DNA of 64,000 bases from Candidatus Hydrogenedentota bacterium. Its GTDB lineage: Bacteria > Hydrogenedentota > Hydrogenedentia > Hydrogenedentales > CAITNO01. Of this stretch, positions 36,725 to 44,990 are shown piece by piece (positions within the stretch are counted from its first letter, which is position 1; the number at the start of each line of letters is the position of its first letter). A model generated the notes under the pieces. It had not been told where the DNA came from and did no database searches. It saw nothing but the letters and a program-made list of their open reading frames with translations. A program made the position numbers and the translations under genes. Location of the stretch: contig CAITNO010000141.1 of assembly GCA_903893795.1 (NCBI GenBank), forward strand, positions 28,978 through 92,977, given 5' to 3'.

Positions 36725-36963
36725 CAGGCCTTGGGCGCTCCATACAGATAGTGGTCAACATTCCTGGAAGCATCGGGCGGAAGCCCCTTGGCGGTTCCAA
36801 TGGCAGCTTCGAGACGCTCATAGAGGGACGGACCGTTTTCATCATCCGTTTAGTGGTCCTGCAGGAAGTCGGACAGCGTAACAGCCACCTTTGCACCGTT
36901 TGGCAGGCTCACCCCGTCGTCCAGCACCGCGGCACCGTTCTCCACATGGCCCTGATAAGTCAT
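36724..36963 (-). pseudogene. VapB-like antitoxin with premature stop
   Basis: A GAGGAG-preceded ATG at 36963 opens an 80-codon gene whose N-terminus (MTYQGHVENGAAVLDDGVSLPNGA) matches small antitoxins that accompany PIN toxins. Codon 38 is TAA (36850-36852). Beyond it the same frame continues with SLYERLEAAIGTAKGLPPDASRNVDHYLYG, the usual antitoxin C-terminus, to the real stop at 36724. The lesion is a substitution, so it is not an indel artefact. Without this C-terminus the protein could not neutralise a toxin, but the toxin itself is also broken. Confidence 0.75.
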
Positions 36964-37183
36964 TTGTGTCTCCTCATTGCATTCAACAGTAAGATTATAG
37001 CACCAGTTCCGCCTTCGGCAAAGCGCGGGAAGGGGGCAAGTTTGCGTCCACAGCCAAGGCCGGGCGGACCTTGGGGGCGCGGACACTCATTTTACTCTTG
37101 AACGCAATGCCCGGTTCATGTAACCCTGTCATAACTTGTGCGGTCAGTACATGTCGGTGTCAACAGGACGGGACATATATAAA

Positions 37184-38227
37184 ATGAAAAAATGGCTCAT
37201 GCGCATCGTCAAGGGTATCGCGATTGTGTTGGCGCTTACCCTGCTTGTCACCGTGTATGTCCGGTCGCAGGGGGTGCAGTACACCCTGGCACTGGTGCGG
37301 AATTCGTGGGGCAAGGCGCGGTTTGACTCTTCCGCCATCTCGCCGGACAAGAACTGCGGCGGCGTGACGCCCTGCACGAGCGGGCCCATCCGTGTGATGA
37401 CGTACAACGTGCTGTGCCGGATTTGCACAGAGGGCAAGGCCGAACATGCCCAACTGGGCTATGAGCGGTGGTATGACCGGCTTCCGCACATCATGGCGGT
37501 GATCAAGGAATACCAGCCGGACCTGCTGGGCCTGCAGGAGGTGGGCGGCTGGCAGGACATTGGCGAGCTGAATCCCGACCCGTCGATTTACGAACCGCTG
37601 GCGCACGAACTTGGGCCGTGGGTTTTCGGGGATGCGGCGCTTTTCTACCGGAAGGACCGTTTTGAGGCGCTGAATTCGGGGCAGTTCTGGTACGGGCCGA
37701 CGCCGGACATTCCCTTTGCCTATGAGTGGCGGCGGTTGGCCGTGCCGCGCTATCTGAACTGGGTGCATCTGCGCCAGAAGGACAACGGCTTTGAGTTCCT
37801 CTTCATGAACACCCACTTTGACAACGCGGGGATCAACAAGGACCCGACGGCGCTGCTGGTAAACAAGGTCTGGGGACCCCATGCCAAGCGCCTGCCGATC
37901 ATCTTCACGGGCGACTTCAACACCAACCGCACCGAGAATCCCCGTTATCACAACATCATGTACGGTGACGGCACGGAACAGATCTTCCAGGACACGATGG
38001 ACCTGGCAGCAAAAACGGAGGAACTGCCCCCGCTGGTCAACTTCGATGGAAGAGATGACCGCCCCAAAGGCCTGGACGGGGTCATCGACCACATTTTTGT
38101 GGCCGGGCCCGGCAAGAATGAGGTGCAGCGCTGGGTGGTGGATTCGCGCCGCTATGGCGCGGCGCAGGAAAAATCGCAGGCGGACCACCCGGCGGTGTTT
38201 GCCATCGTCAATCTGGCCGCCCGTTAG
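37184..38227 (+). CDS. membrane-anchored endonuclease/exonuclease/phosphatase-family protein
   Basis: This 347-residue protein has an N-terminal transmembrane anchor (about residues 8-25) followed by an EEP-fold domain: MTYNVLCRIC (about residue 72), LLGLQEVGG with the catalytic glutamate (about residue 118), FMNTHFDNAG, TGDFNT (about residue 245) and the final DHPAVFA motif (about residue 337). These are the metal-binding and catalytic histidine and aspartate sites of the family. The substrate could be DNA, an inositol phosphate or a lipid. The start at 37184 is supported by a following hydrophobic anchor, but ATG 37151 remains possible. A bidirectional terminator lies downstream. Confidence 0.82.
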   Translation: MKKWLMRIVKGIAIVLALTLLVTVYVRSQGVQYTLALVRNSWGKARFDSSAISPDKNCGGVTPCTSGPIRVMTYNVLCRICTEGKAEHAQLGYERWYDRLPHIMAVIKEYQPDLLGLQEVGGWQDIGELNPDPSIYEPLAHELGPWVFGDAALFYRKDRFEALNSGQFWYGPTPDIPFAYEWRRLAVPRYLNWVHLRQKDNGFEFLFMNTHFDNAGINKDPTALLVNKVWGPHAKRLPIIFTGDFNTNRTENPRYHNIMYGDGTEQIFQDTMDLAAKTEELPPLVNFDGRDDRPKGLDGVIDHIFVAGPGKNEVQRWVVDSRRYGAAQEKSQADHPAVFAIVNLAAR

Positions 38228-38258
38228 GCGGCTTCCCAAGAAGGCTGAAAACAGAAAT

Positions 38259-38291
38259 GCCGCCCCCCGTCAACCGGTGACGAGGGGCGGC
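38259..38291. terminator. hairpin between convergent transcripts
   Basis: GCCGCCCC (38259-38266) pairs with GGGGCGGC (38284-38291), with an inner GTC/GAC pairing. It lies between the end of the EEP gene (plus) and the end of the small-peptide unit (minus), so it can end both transcripts. Confidence 0.6.
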
Positions 38292-38316
38292 CTGTGCTTT
38301 GCGCGAGACGCCAGGA

Positions 38317-38442
38317 CTAGGCGAGCGGGTCTTTGCTTCCGAAGATAGCCGCATCGGCAAAGTCGAAAATGGGGGTGACTATGAGCTTCTGGAAAAAGCT
38401 CAACAGTATCTTCACAAGAATGCCCAACAGATCATCCAGCAT
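38317..38442 (-). CDS. small hydrophobic peptide, 41 residues
   Basis: This unrecognised peptide opens MLDDLLGILVKILLSFFQKL and is followed by a short FDFADAAIFG segment and a charged end. The first 25 residues are a strongly hydrophobic or amphipathic helix with two lysines and an acidic start; I cannot tell from sequence whether it inserts in a membrane. An AAGGAG ribosome binding site lies seven bases upstream of the ATG, which is strong for this window. It is the second member of a two-peptide unit and is followed by the hairpin at 38259-38291. The function is not known; toxin-like, bacteriocin-like or membrane-regulatory roles are open. Confidence 0.55.
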   Translation of the reverse strand: MLDDLLGILVKILLSFFQKLIVTPIFDFADAAIFGSKDPLA

Positions 38443-38511
38443 GATTTGCTCCTTCTGGTTTCAGTTTCATGCGCCGGGGGCGCACAGGATTTCTCTGGTT
38501 GCGGTTGGTTG

Positions 38512-38625
38512 TCAGTCGAGGCCGAGCAGGCCGTTCACGGCGCCGCCAACGACGCCGACCAGCAGGTCTGAGAAATAGTCAAACAGTCCGACGAACAGCG
38601 CGTGGAAGAACTCATAAAGCAACAT
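38512..38625 (-). CDS. small hydrophobic peptide, 37 residues
   Basis: This unrecognised peptide reads MLLYEFFHALFVGLFDYFSD at its start and ends with a glycine-rich LVGVVGGAVNGLLGLD. It is strongly hydrophobic with three aspartates and a single histidine. An AAGGAGG ribosome binding site with a seven-base spacer supports the start; an ATG two codons earlier is too close. The second peptide of the unit starts 69 bases after its stop. A CCGGC-TTT-GCCGG hairpin lies upstream in its leader. No homologue is recalled, so the function is unknown. Confidence 0.5.
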   Translation of the reverse strand: MLLYEFFHALFVGLFDYFSDLLVGVVGGAVNGLLGLD

Positions 38626-39018
38626 GCACATACCTCCTTCTTGTTGACACCGCACTTGTGACAGCGCACCGACTTTCCGGCTTTGCCGGAACACATGGCC
38701 GGTTTGCACCTAATATGTCAGGACGATGCGAGATCCGCAGGGTCCCATTCCCGGAGATTACGGTGTCAGCTTATCATATCTTTCGCAGAAAAGCCAGCAT
38801 TAACTAACGATCGGTAGGCCTTTGGCCAGGGCAGTTTTGCGCGACTATACGTCAAATTTACGCATGGCCACCGGGGAAACACCCTTATGCCCCGGCATGG
38901 GGAAACAATACCACTCCCAAGCACCTCATCCGGCAACTTTATCGCCACCGATGGTGTGCGGTACTGTAGCGGCAGACCGACCTTCCGCACAGATGCATCA
39001 GGCAATGGAGAGCAAGAA
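38626..39018. other. 393-base intergenic region between small-peptide unit and rhamnosidase
   Basis: This divergent spacer holds the leader of the small-peptide unit, with a hairpin at 38675-38691, and the leader of the GH106 gene. An in-frame ATG at 38887 lies upstream of the rhamnosidase, but the stretch is not a convincing signal peptide. I see no other gene. Confidence 0.5.
38675..38691. repeat. hairpin TTCCGGC-TTT-GCCGGAA in small-peptide leader
   Basis: A perfect 7-bp stem with a three-base loop sits about 50 bases upstream of the 37-residue peptide. Its CCGGC core matches the hairpin at 4442-4460. It could shape the peptide mRNA or be an isolated repeat. Confidence 0.5.
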
Positions 39019-41700
39019 ATGGTCCCGACAAGAACCGTGGTCCTGCTGGGTTTGGCAATGCTTGCCAGCCTGTTGCCGATGGCGCGTGGGAGTGAGATGG
39101 ACTGGCCGCAGGTCACGAGCCAGTGCAAGCCCTGGACCTACTGGTGGTGGATGGGCAGCGCGGTGAGCCGGGAGGAGCTGCAGCGGCATGCCAAGACCTA
39201 TGCGCAGGCGGGGCTGGGGGGCATGCACATTATTCCGATATACGGCGCGGAGGGCGCGCAGGCGCGCTATGTCCCGTTCCTTTCGCCGGCGTGGATGGAC
39301 TTGCTGGACGGGGCGGTGGAGACGGCGGGTGCAGCGGGTTTGGGTATCGACATGACGCCCGGGACGGGCTGGCCCTACGGCGGGCCCTGGGTGGGCAAGG
39401 AACAGGCCGCCAAGCAGGCTTTCCTGCGGAGCTTTTCGCTGGCGGGGGCTGCGGAGGCACCGCCCGTCCTGTGCCCGGGCCAGCCCGAGGCGCGGCTGAA
39501 AGCGCTGGTCGCGCTGGGGCCGGAAGGAAAGACGGTGGACCTCACGGCGCGGGTGGGCGCGGACGGTCAGTTGAACTGGAAGTCCGGCGGTGGAATGTGG
39601 ACGCTGTATGCGCTTTTCCAAGGCTGGACGAAGCAGCAGGTGAAGCGCGCGGCGCCGGGCGGGGAAGGCAATGTCGTCGATCCGTTTTCGCGAACCAGTA
39701 TGGATGCCTATCTTGCGCGCTTTGATGAGGCGTTCAAGGGCCGGACCACGCGGCCGCGCGCGTTCTACATGGATTCCTATGAAGTGTACGGGGCGAACTG
39801 GACGGAGGACTTCTTTGACCAGTTCCAGACGCGGCGGGGCTATGATTTGCGTTTCCAGTTGGGGGCACTGGAAGGGCGCGGCGACGACGCCACGGCGGAA
39901 CGGGTGCGTTCCGATTACAACGAGACCGTCGGCGATTTATTGCTGGAAAACTGCGCGCAGCCCTGGGCCGCCTGGGCGAAGGGACAGGGGGCCATTACCC
40001 GCTATCAGGCCCACGGGTCGCCGGGCAACCTGCTGGACCTGTATGCCACGGCGGAGGTGCCCGAAACGGAGGGTTTCGGTCCGGAAGGCGCCGAGATTCT
40101 GATGACCAAGTTCGCGTCTTCAGCGGCGCATCTGGCGGGCCGGAAATTGGTGGCCTCGGAGACCTGCACCTGGCTGTCGGAGCATTTCACGGAGACTTTG
40201 GGCTCGGTGAAGTCGGCGGTGGATCAGTTGTTTCTCGGCGGCGTGAACCATGTCATTTACCACGGCACGGCCTTCTCCCCCGCAGATGCGCCGTGGCCGG
40301 GCTGGCTGTTCTACGCCTCCACCCATTTCGGGCCGACCAACACCTTCTACCGCGACTTCCCGGAACTGAACAGCTACATTGCGCGGTGCCAGTCGTTCTT
40401 GCAGGCAGGCACTTCCGACACGGAGGTGCTGCTTTATTGGCCGCTGCATGATCTTTGGGCGCAGGCGCTGCCTGCCGATAAGACCAAGTTCGGGCCGGCA
40501 CCGTGGTGCCTGTCGGTGCATGGCACGAAAGACTGGATGCACACGCGGATGGCCTGTTTTCACGGTGCCGCGCAGACCCTGTGGGACGGCGGGGTGCCCT
40601 TTGACTATGTGTCCGACAGACTGCTCAAGACGGTGGTGCCGCCGCGTGCCATTGTCCTTCCGGGCTGCAAACGCATGCCACCGGAGACGATGGAGCGGCT
40701 GGTGGAATTGGCCGAAAAGGGAACGGCCATCATTGCGCTGGAGGGACTGCCCGAGGACGTGCCGGGGCTGAATGACTTGGACAAGCGCAGGGCGCGCCTG
40801 AACGCCGCAGTCGCGGCGTTGCGTGGCAAGGCCGTTCTGTTGACGGGACAGAAGGACCTGGTAGTGGCGCTACAGAAAGCCGGGGTGCGGCGCGAAAGCA
40901 TCACCGCATCCAAGGTGGCTTTCGTGCGGCAGCGCATCGAGGACGGGGTGCAGTATTTTCTGGTGAACCGGGGTGACACGGTGCTGGACGGCTGGTATCC
41001 GCTGGCTTTTCCGGCAAAAGGCGCTGTGCTGTTTGAGCCGCTCTCAGGCAGGAGCGGAGTTGCCGCGCTTCGGCCCTCGACAGGCGGGGTGGAGGTCTGT
41101 CTCCAACTCGCGCCGGGGGCAACGTGCATCGTGCGCGCCCTGGACCATCCTGTCGAAGGCCAGCCCTGGACCAGCCTCGCCGCGCAGGGGCTGCCGCGGG
41201 AAATCTCGGGACCGTGGGAGCTGCGCTTTACCGAGGGCGGTCCCGCGCTGCCTTCGTCCTTCACCTCGGACGCATTGAAACTGTGGACCGACCCGGGCAC
41301 GCCGGAGCGTAACGCCTTTTCCGGTGTCGGCAGGTACACGGTCAACTTCGATTTTCAGCCGGTGGCCGACGTGGATGAATGGGTGCTGGACCTGGGAGAG
41401 CTGCACGAGACGGCGCGGGTGCTTCTCAACGGGGAGTATGCGGGCACCGTATGGTGCCATCAACCCCTGCGCGTGGGGGCGCTGCTGCGGCCCGGCAGGA
41501 ATACGCTGGAGGTGGAGGTGGCCAACCTGATGGCGAACCGCATCGCCGACATGGACCGGCGCGGCGAGCCGTGGCGCGACTTCTTCTTCGTCAATATCGA
41601 CTACAAGCCCTTTGACGCCTCGGGCTGGGAGCTGCGCCCCTCCGGTCTGGCCGGACCGGTGCGGCTCTGTCCCATGGCGCGGAAGAAAGCGGAGTCGTGA
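39019..41700 (+). CDS. secreted GH106-type alpha-L-rhamnosidase
   Basis: This 893-residue exported glycosidase has a signal peptide (about residues 1-23, ending ARG). The catalytic region opens with CKPWTYWWWMGSAVSREEL, followed by GGMHIIPIYGAEG and GIDMTPGTGWPYGGPWVG, which match GH106 alpha-L-rhamnosidases. The conserved acid region continues with FYMDSYEVYGANWTEDF and LVASETCTW. A C-terminal beta-sandwich (about 790-890) starts FSGVGRYTVNF. GGAG eight bases upstream of ATG 39019 supports this start. Rhamnose release fits hydrolysis of ulvan- or pectin-like glycans together with the sulfatases and BNR propeller elsewhere in the window. Confidence 0.85.
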   Translation: MVPTRTVVLLGLAMLASLLPMARGSEMDWPQVTSQCKPWTYWWWMGSAVSREELQRHAKTYAQAGLGGMHIIPIYGAEGAQARYVPFLSPAWMDLLDGAVETAGAAGLGIDMTPGTGWPYGGPWVGKEQAAKQAFLRSFSLAGAAEAPPVLCPGQPEARLKALVALGPEGKTVDLTARVGADGQLNWKSGGGMWTLYALFQGWTKQQVKRAAPGGEGNVVDPFSRTSMDAYLARFDEAFKGRTTRPRAFYMDSYEVYGANWTEDFFDQFQTRRGYDLRFQLGALEGRGDDATAERVRSDYNETVGDLLLENCAQPWAAWAKGQGAITRYQAHGSPGNLLDLYATAEVPETEGFGPEGAEILMTKFASSAAHLAGRKLVASETCTWLSEHFTETLGSVKSAVDQLFLGGVNHVIYHGTAFSPADAPWPGWLFYASTHFGPTNTFYRDFPELNSYIARCQSFLQAGTSDTEVLLYWPLHDLWAQALPADKTKFGPAPWCLSVHGTKDWMHTRMACFHGAAQTLWDGGVPFDYVSDRLLKTVVPPRAIVLPGCKRMPPETMERLVELAEKGTAIIALEGLPEDVPGLNDLDKRRARLNAAVAALRGKAVLLTGQKDLVVALQKAGVRRESITASKVAFVRQRIEDGVQYFLVNRGDTVLDGWYPLAFPAKGAVLFEPLSGRSGVAALRPSTGGVEVCLQLAPGATCIVRALDHPVEGQPWTSLAAQGLPREISGPWELRFTEGGPALPSSFTSDALKLWTDPGTPERNAFSGVGRYTVNFDFQPVADVDEWVLDLGELHETARVLLNGEYAGTVWCHQPLRVGALLRPGRNTLEVEVANLMANRIADMDRRGEPWRDFFFVNIDYKPFDASGWELRPSGLAGPVRLCPMARKKAES

Positions 41701-41712
41701 GACTGCCGCAGG

Positions 41713-43164
41713 CTATTTCTTCACGAAGAGCCTGAAGAGCACGGGCAAATAGCTCCAGATTCCCGTGAGGGGCGAGGAGAAGGGCATGATTTTGAAGCGC
41801 ATGCCATAGCCGTAGTGAATGTAGAGCATCATCCTGTACACCGGCCCCAGGGGCAGGGAACAGAAGAAGTTGGCGTGCTTTCTCAACCACGGATGCCGCA
41901 CGAGAATGCCGAAGAGCTTGTGCAGGTTCTCGACGCGGCGCTTTTCCATGGGGGATTCGAATACGAACGGCGAGGAGCGTTTGTTGGACTCAAATACCGG
42001 CACATGGGACTCGGAGAGGAGTCCGGCGTGCTGGGCGAATTTTCTTATCTCAGTGGCGGGATAGGGATAGAGCAATGACGCCCTCGCCCAGTCCGGCTCT
42101 ATTTGGGCGTTCAGTTCGAGGGTTTGCAGGTCGTTCTCATAGCTGTTTGGTATTGGAAGGCCGCAGAGACTAAGGGTCATGAGCTTGATGCCGTGGCTCT
42201 TGATTGTGGCCGCCGCGCGCACAATCTGCTCCTTCTTCATGTTGCGCTTGAGTATCTTGTTGAAAATGCCCTCGTTGGCACATTCCACGCCGATGCCGGC
42301 GGCGGTCAATCCGGCCCCGTGCAGCGCCCCGATTAGTTCGTCGGTCACCTCGTTGGCGCGGAAACCGCAACTGAAAGGCAGGGCCACGCGTTTCTTGTAG
42401 TCTTCACAGAAACGCAGAATCCATTCCCGGCCATTGAGCAGGAAGCTGTCGTCGTTCATCACAATGCGCGTCATGGGATATCGTTCTTTTATAAGAAACA
42501 TCTCATCGACGACCTTTTCGGGAGAGCGGCGACGGACGACGGAGCCCTTGCCGTGGTAAAGCTCATTGTAGGGCGGATGGAAGCAGTAAGAGCATGCGCA
42601 GGGGCATCCGCGGTTGCTGACGAAGTATTTCAGGTTGTCCTTGGCAAGGGCTGGGTCGGCCTCGTACATGAGGTCGTGGTCGGGCGTTGGCAGGGTGTCG
42701 AGGTCCTCGACGAGCGGGAGAAGAGGGTTTCGGACGATTTCCTCCCCGTGCCGTGCCACAAAGTTGGGGGTTTCCCACCATGGCCCCCCGTCTTCCACGC
42801 GCTGGCAGAACTCGGGAAAGGCCAGATCGCCCTCGCCGATGCACACTGCGTCGCAATAGGGGTTTTGAAGCAATTCGTCGGGACAAAAGGTGGCATGGGG
42901 CCCGCCGAAGACGGACACCAGGGTGAACTCTTTTTTCAGCGCCTCGTTCAGGTCGAGCAGACGAATGTGCTCTCCCGTGAGGGCCGTATAACCGACCACG
43001 GCCGGACGCCAATCTGCCACCATTTGCCGCATGCCGTCCAAGCCAAGCCTTCTGGCGCTGGCGATCCGAACCTCATGCCCCTTTTCCTTCAGTCCGGAAG
43101 CCAAATACATGAGGCCCATTCGCGGCGTCATATAGCTTTCCGTATAAACAAGGAGAACCCGCAA
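41713..43164 (-). CDS. B12-binding-domain radical SAM protein (1)
   Basis: This 483-residue enzyme has an N-terminal cobalamin-binding-like Rossmann domain (MRVLLVYTESYMTPRMGLMY, then VSVFGGPHATFCPDE and CIGEGD) and a radical SAM core whose [4Fe-4S] motif is C-x3-C-x2-C in RGCPCACSYCFHP (about residue 190). A C-terminal region ends in hydrophobic segments (FSSPLTGIWSYLPVLF), suggesting membrane association. The start is TTG at 43164 with AAAGGA nine bases upstream. Enzymes of this class methylate or rearrange unactivated carbons on lipids, bacteriochlorophyll or natural products. The substrate is unknown. The gene diverges from radical SAM gene 2. Confidence 0.88.
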   Translation of the reverse strand: MRVLLVYTESYMTPRMGLMYLASGLKEKGHEVRIASARRLGLDGMRQMVADWRPAVVGYTALTGEHIRLLDLNEALKKEFTLVSVFGGPHATFCPDELLQNPYCDAVCIGEGDLAFPEFCQRVEDGGPWWETPNFVARHGEEIVRNPLLPLVEDLDTLPTPDHDLMYEADPALAKDNLKYFVSNRGCPCACSYCFHPPYNELYHGKGSVVRRRSPEKVVDEMFLIKERYPMTRIVMNDDSFLLNGREWILRFCEDYKKRVALPFSCGFRANEVTDELIGALHGAGLTAAGIGVECANEGIFNKILKRNMKKEQIVRAAATIKSHGIKLMTLSLCGLPIPNSYENDLQTLELNAQIEPDWARASLLYPYPATEIRKFAQHAGLLSESHVPVFESNKRSSPFVFESPMEKRRVENLHKLFGILVRHPWLRKHANFFCSLPLGPVYRMMLYIHYGYGMRFKIMPFSSPLTGIWSYLPVLFRLFVKK

Positions 43165-43395
43165 TCGAGAATTCCTTTCTTGCCAGGCCCACGCGTCGCT
43201 GTGCCGGAATTAAATCATTCGTGGGGGGAAGTATACCGTTACGGGAGACATGTTCTCAATTGCACCTCTCCACAGCCATTCCTTCGGGACAGTCCATTGC
43301 AATCGGAAAAGGGGCATGATACAATCATTTTTGTGACTATTTAGCATTTTTTGCGTGTCTGTCAAGTGCCAAGTTCATGGTGATGGGGTTCTGCA

Positions 43396-44970
43396 ATGCG
43401 CGCCGTATTCTACGATTTCGCCACCGGTTCCCTGGGCATCCAGTATCTTATTGCAGTGCTTAATCAGGCCGGTCATGAGGGGCTGGTTTACTATGACGTC
43501 TCCCTTTCCCGCGAGTATGTGGCCCAAGGCCTGCCCCTGCGGGGGCTTTTCAGTGTAAGGACGGGCGACGTTTGCCGCGAAATAATGGAGTTGAAACCCG
43601 ACCTGGTCGGCGTTTCCATGAATTCCTACAGCTACGCTGAAAATTTGGCGCTGATAAAGCTCTTGAAGAAGGACTTTCCAGAGGCTGTTGTGGTGTGCGG
43701 CGGCGTTCACGTCACCATGCTTCCGCAGGTTGCCCTGGGCAACCCGGAAATAGACTTCGTGGTTGTGGGCGAAGGCGAGAGGGCGCTGGTGGCGCTGGCG
43801 AACGCGCTCTCGGAATTGCCGTTGGACGAGGTCAAGGCACTGGCGCCGGAAAAGCTGCCGGGCGTGTGGAATGTCCAGGGAGGAGAGATTGTCGACCGCG
43901 GAACCGGGCCGCTCGTGACGGACTTGGACACCCTTCCCTTTCCGGAAAAACTGCAGTACGAACTGGTAAACAGTGCCTTTAACCGGGTTTATACGATTTC
44001 GGCCAGCCGGGGCTGCCTATACGGCTGCACCTACTGCAACAGTCCTTCGATCAAGGCTTTGTACCGCCAATGCGGGGGGCGCTTCCACCGCACGCGCAGT
44101 GTGGACAATCTGATTGCCGAGCTTCGTGTTGCCCTTAAACGGCACCAGCCCCGTTTCATCGAGTTTGTGGACGACATGTTCGGGGCGGAACTGGGATGGC
44201 TGCGCGATTTCAGCGCCGCCTACAAAAAAGAAATCGGCCTTCCCTACGGCATTCAGACCAGTCCCCTTCTTTTGGATGAGGGTTCGGCCCTCCAGTTGCT
44301 TGCCGAAAGCGGCTGCGCGGCCCTCGAGGTTGGATTCCAAAGCGCGAACGAGGAGGTTCGCAAGACCGTGCTGAACCGGCACGAGAAGAATGCCAAGGTG
44401 CTCGACATCGTGACGCGCGCGCGTTCCTTGGGCATATTCGTCGCGCTGGATTTCATCGTTGACCTTCCCGGGGAGACCCCCGGGCACTTGTCCGAAATCC
44501 TCGAATTTGTGCGGCAAACCCGGCCGGAACAGGCCAATATCTCTTTCTTGAGTTATTTTCCGGGCACGGCCATTTTCGCCCAGGCATTGGAGGAGGGGCG
44601 GATTTCGCCCGAGGAGGGGCGGCGCATTGAAAACGGTGTGGGTTTTGGCAACTACCGGGTTCCGAGGACGCGGCAACTCAATTACCGGGTGCTTCCCTTT
44701 CAGGTGCTGTTTGCCCAGCATTTTCCGCCTGCTTTGTCGCGCCGCCTTGGCCGGGTGGTTGTGCTGCCAGGCGTCCGGTCGGTCTTGGGCCTGGTTGCCG
44801 GTCCGTGCGTGTATCTTTACCACCTGTGGATAGCCTTTTTTGACCGCCGCGCCTACTATTTTCGCGGGCAGTTGACCAAAGTGCTGTACAGCATGAAGGA
44901 AGTCATGCGGCACAAGCTGCGGGGCGGGGCATTGCCCGCGCCCCCGGCGGCATCGCAGGAACGTCGTTGA
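43396..44970 (+). CDS. B12-binding-domain radical SAM protein (2)
   Basis: This 524-residue protein has the same two-domain plan: an N-terminal B12-binding-like half with VVCGGVHVTMLPQVALG and FVVVGEGERALVAL, and a radical SAM core with ASRGCLYGCTYCNSP (about residue 210) providing the iron-sulfur ligands. A TIM-like barrel and a C-terminal segment with hydrophobic stretches (LGRVVVLPGVRSVLGLVAGP) follow. It diverges from gene 1, with a 231-base promoter region between, and converges on the GT39-like gene. Its role is unknown, but three such enzymes around one membrane glycosyltransferase suggests a shared pathway. Confidence 0.88.
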   Translation: MRAVFYDFATGSLGIQYLIAVLNQAGHEGLVYYDVSLSREYVAQGLPLRGLFSVRTGDVCREIMELKPDLVGVSMNSYSYAENLALIKLLKKDFPEAVVVCGGVHVTMLPQVALGNPEIDFVVVGEGERALVALANALSELPLDEVKALAPEKLPGVWNVQGGEIVDRGTGPLVTDLDTLPFPEKLQYELVNSAFNRVYTISASRGCLYGCTYCNSPSIKALYRQCGGRFHRTRSVDNLIAELRVALKRHQPRFIEFVDDMFGAELGWLRDFSAAYKKEIGLPYGIQTSPLLLDEGSALQLLAESGCAALEVGFQSANEEVRKTVLNRHEKNAKVLDIVTRARSLGIFVALDFIVDLPGETPGHLSEILEFVRQTRPEQANISFLSYFPGTAIFAQALEEGRISPEEGRRIENGVGFGNYRVPRTRQLNYRVLPFQVLFAQHFPPALSRRLGRVVVLPGVRSVLGLVAGPCVYLYHLWIAFFDRRAYYFRGQLTKVLYSMKEVMRHKLRGGALPAPPAASQERR

Positions 44971-44990
44971 CGCCTTGACGGGATGGCCTG

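Noticed and set aside
38887..39018. Longer start for the rhamnosidase
   Set aside because: The 44 extra codons are not signal-like; the ATG at 39019 is followed by a signal peptide and has GGAG at proper distance.
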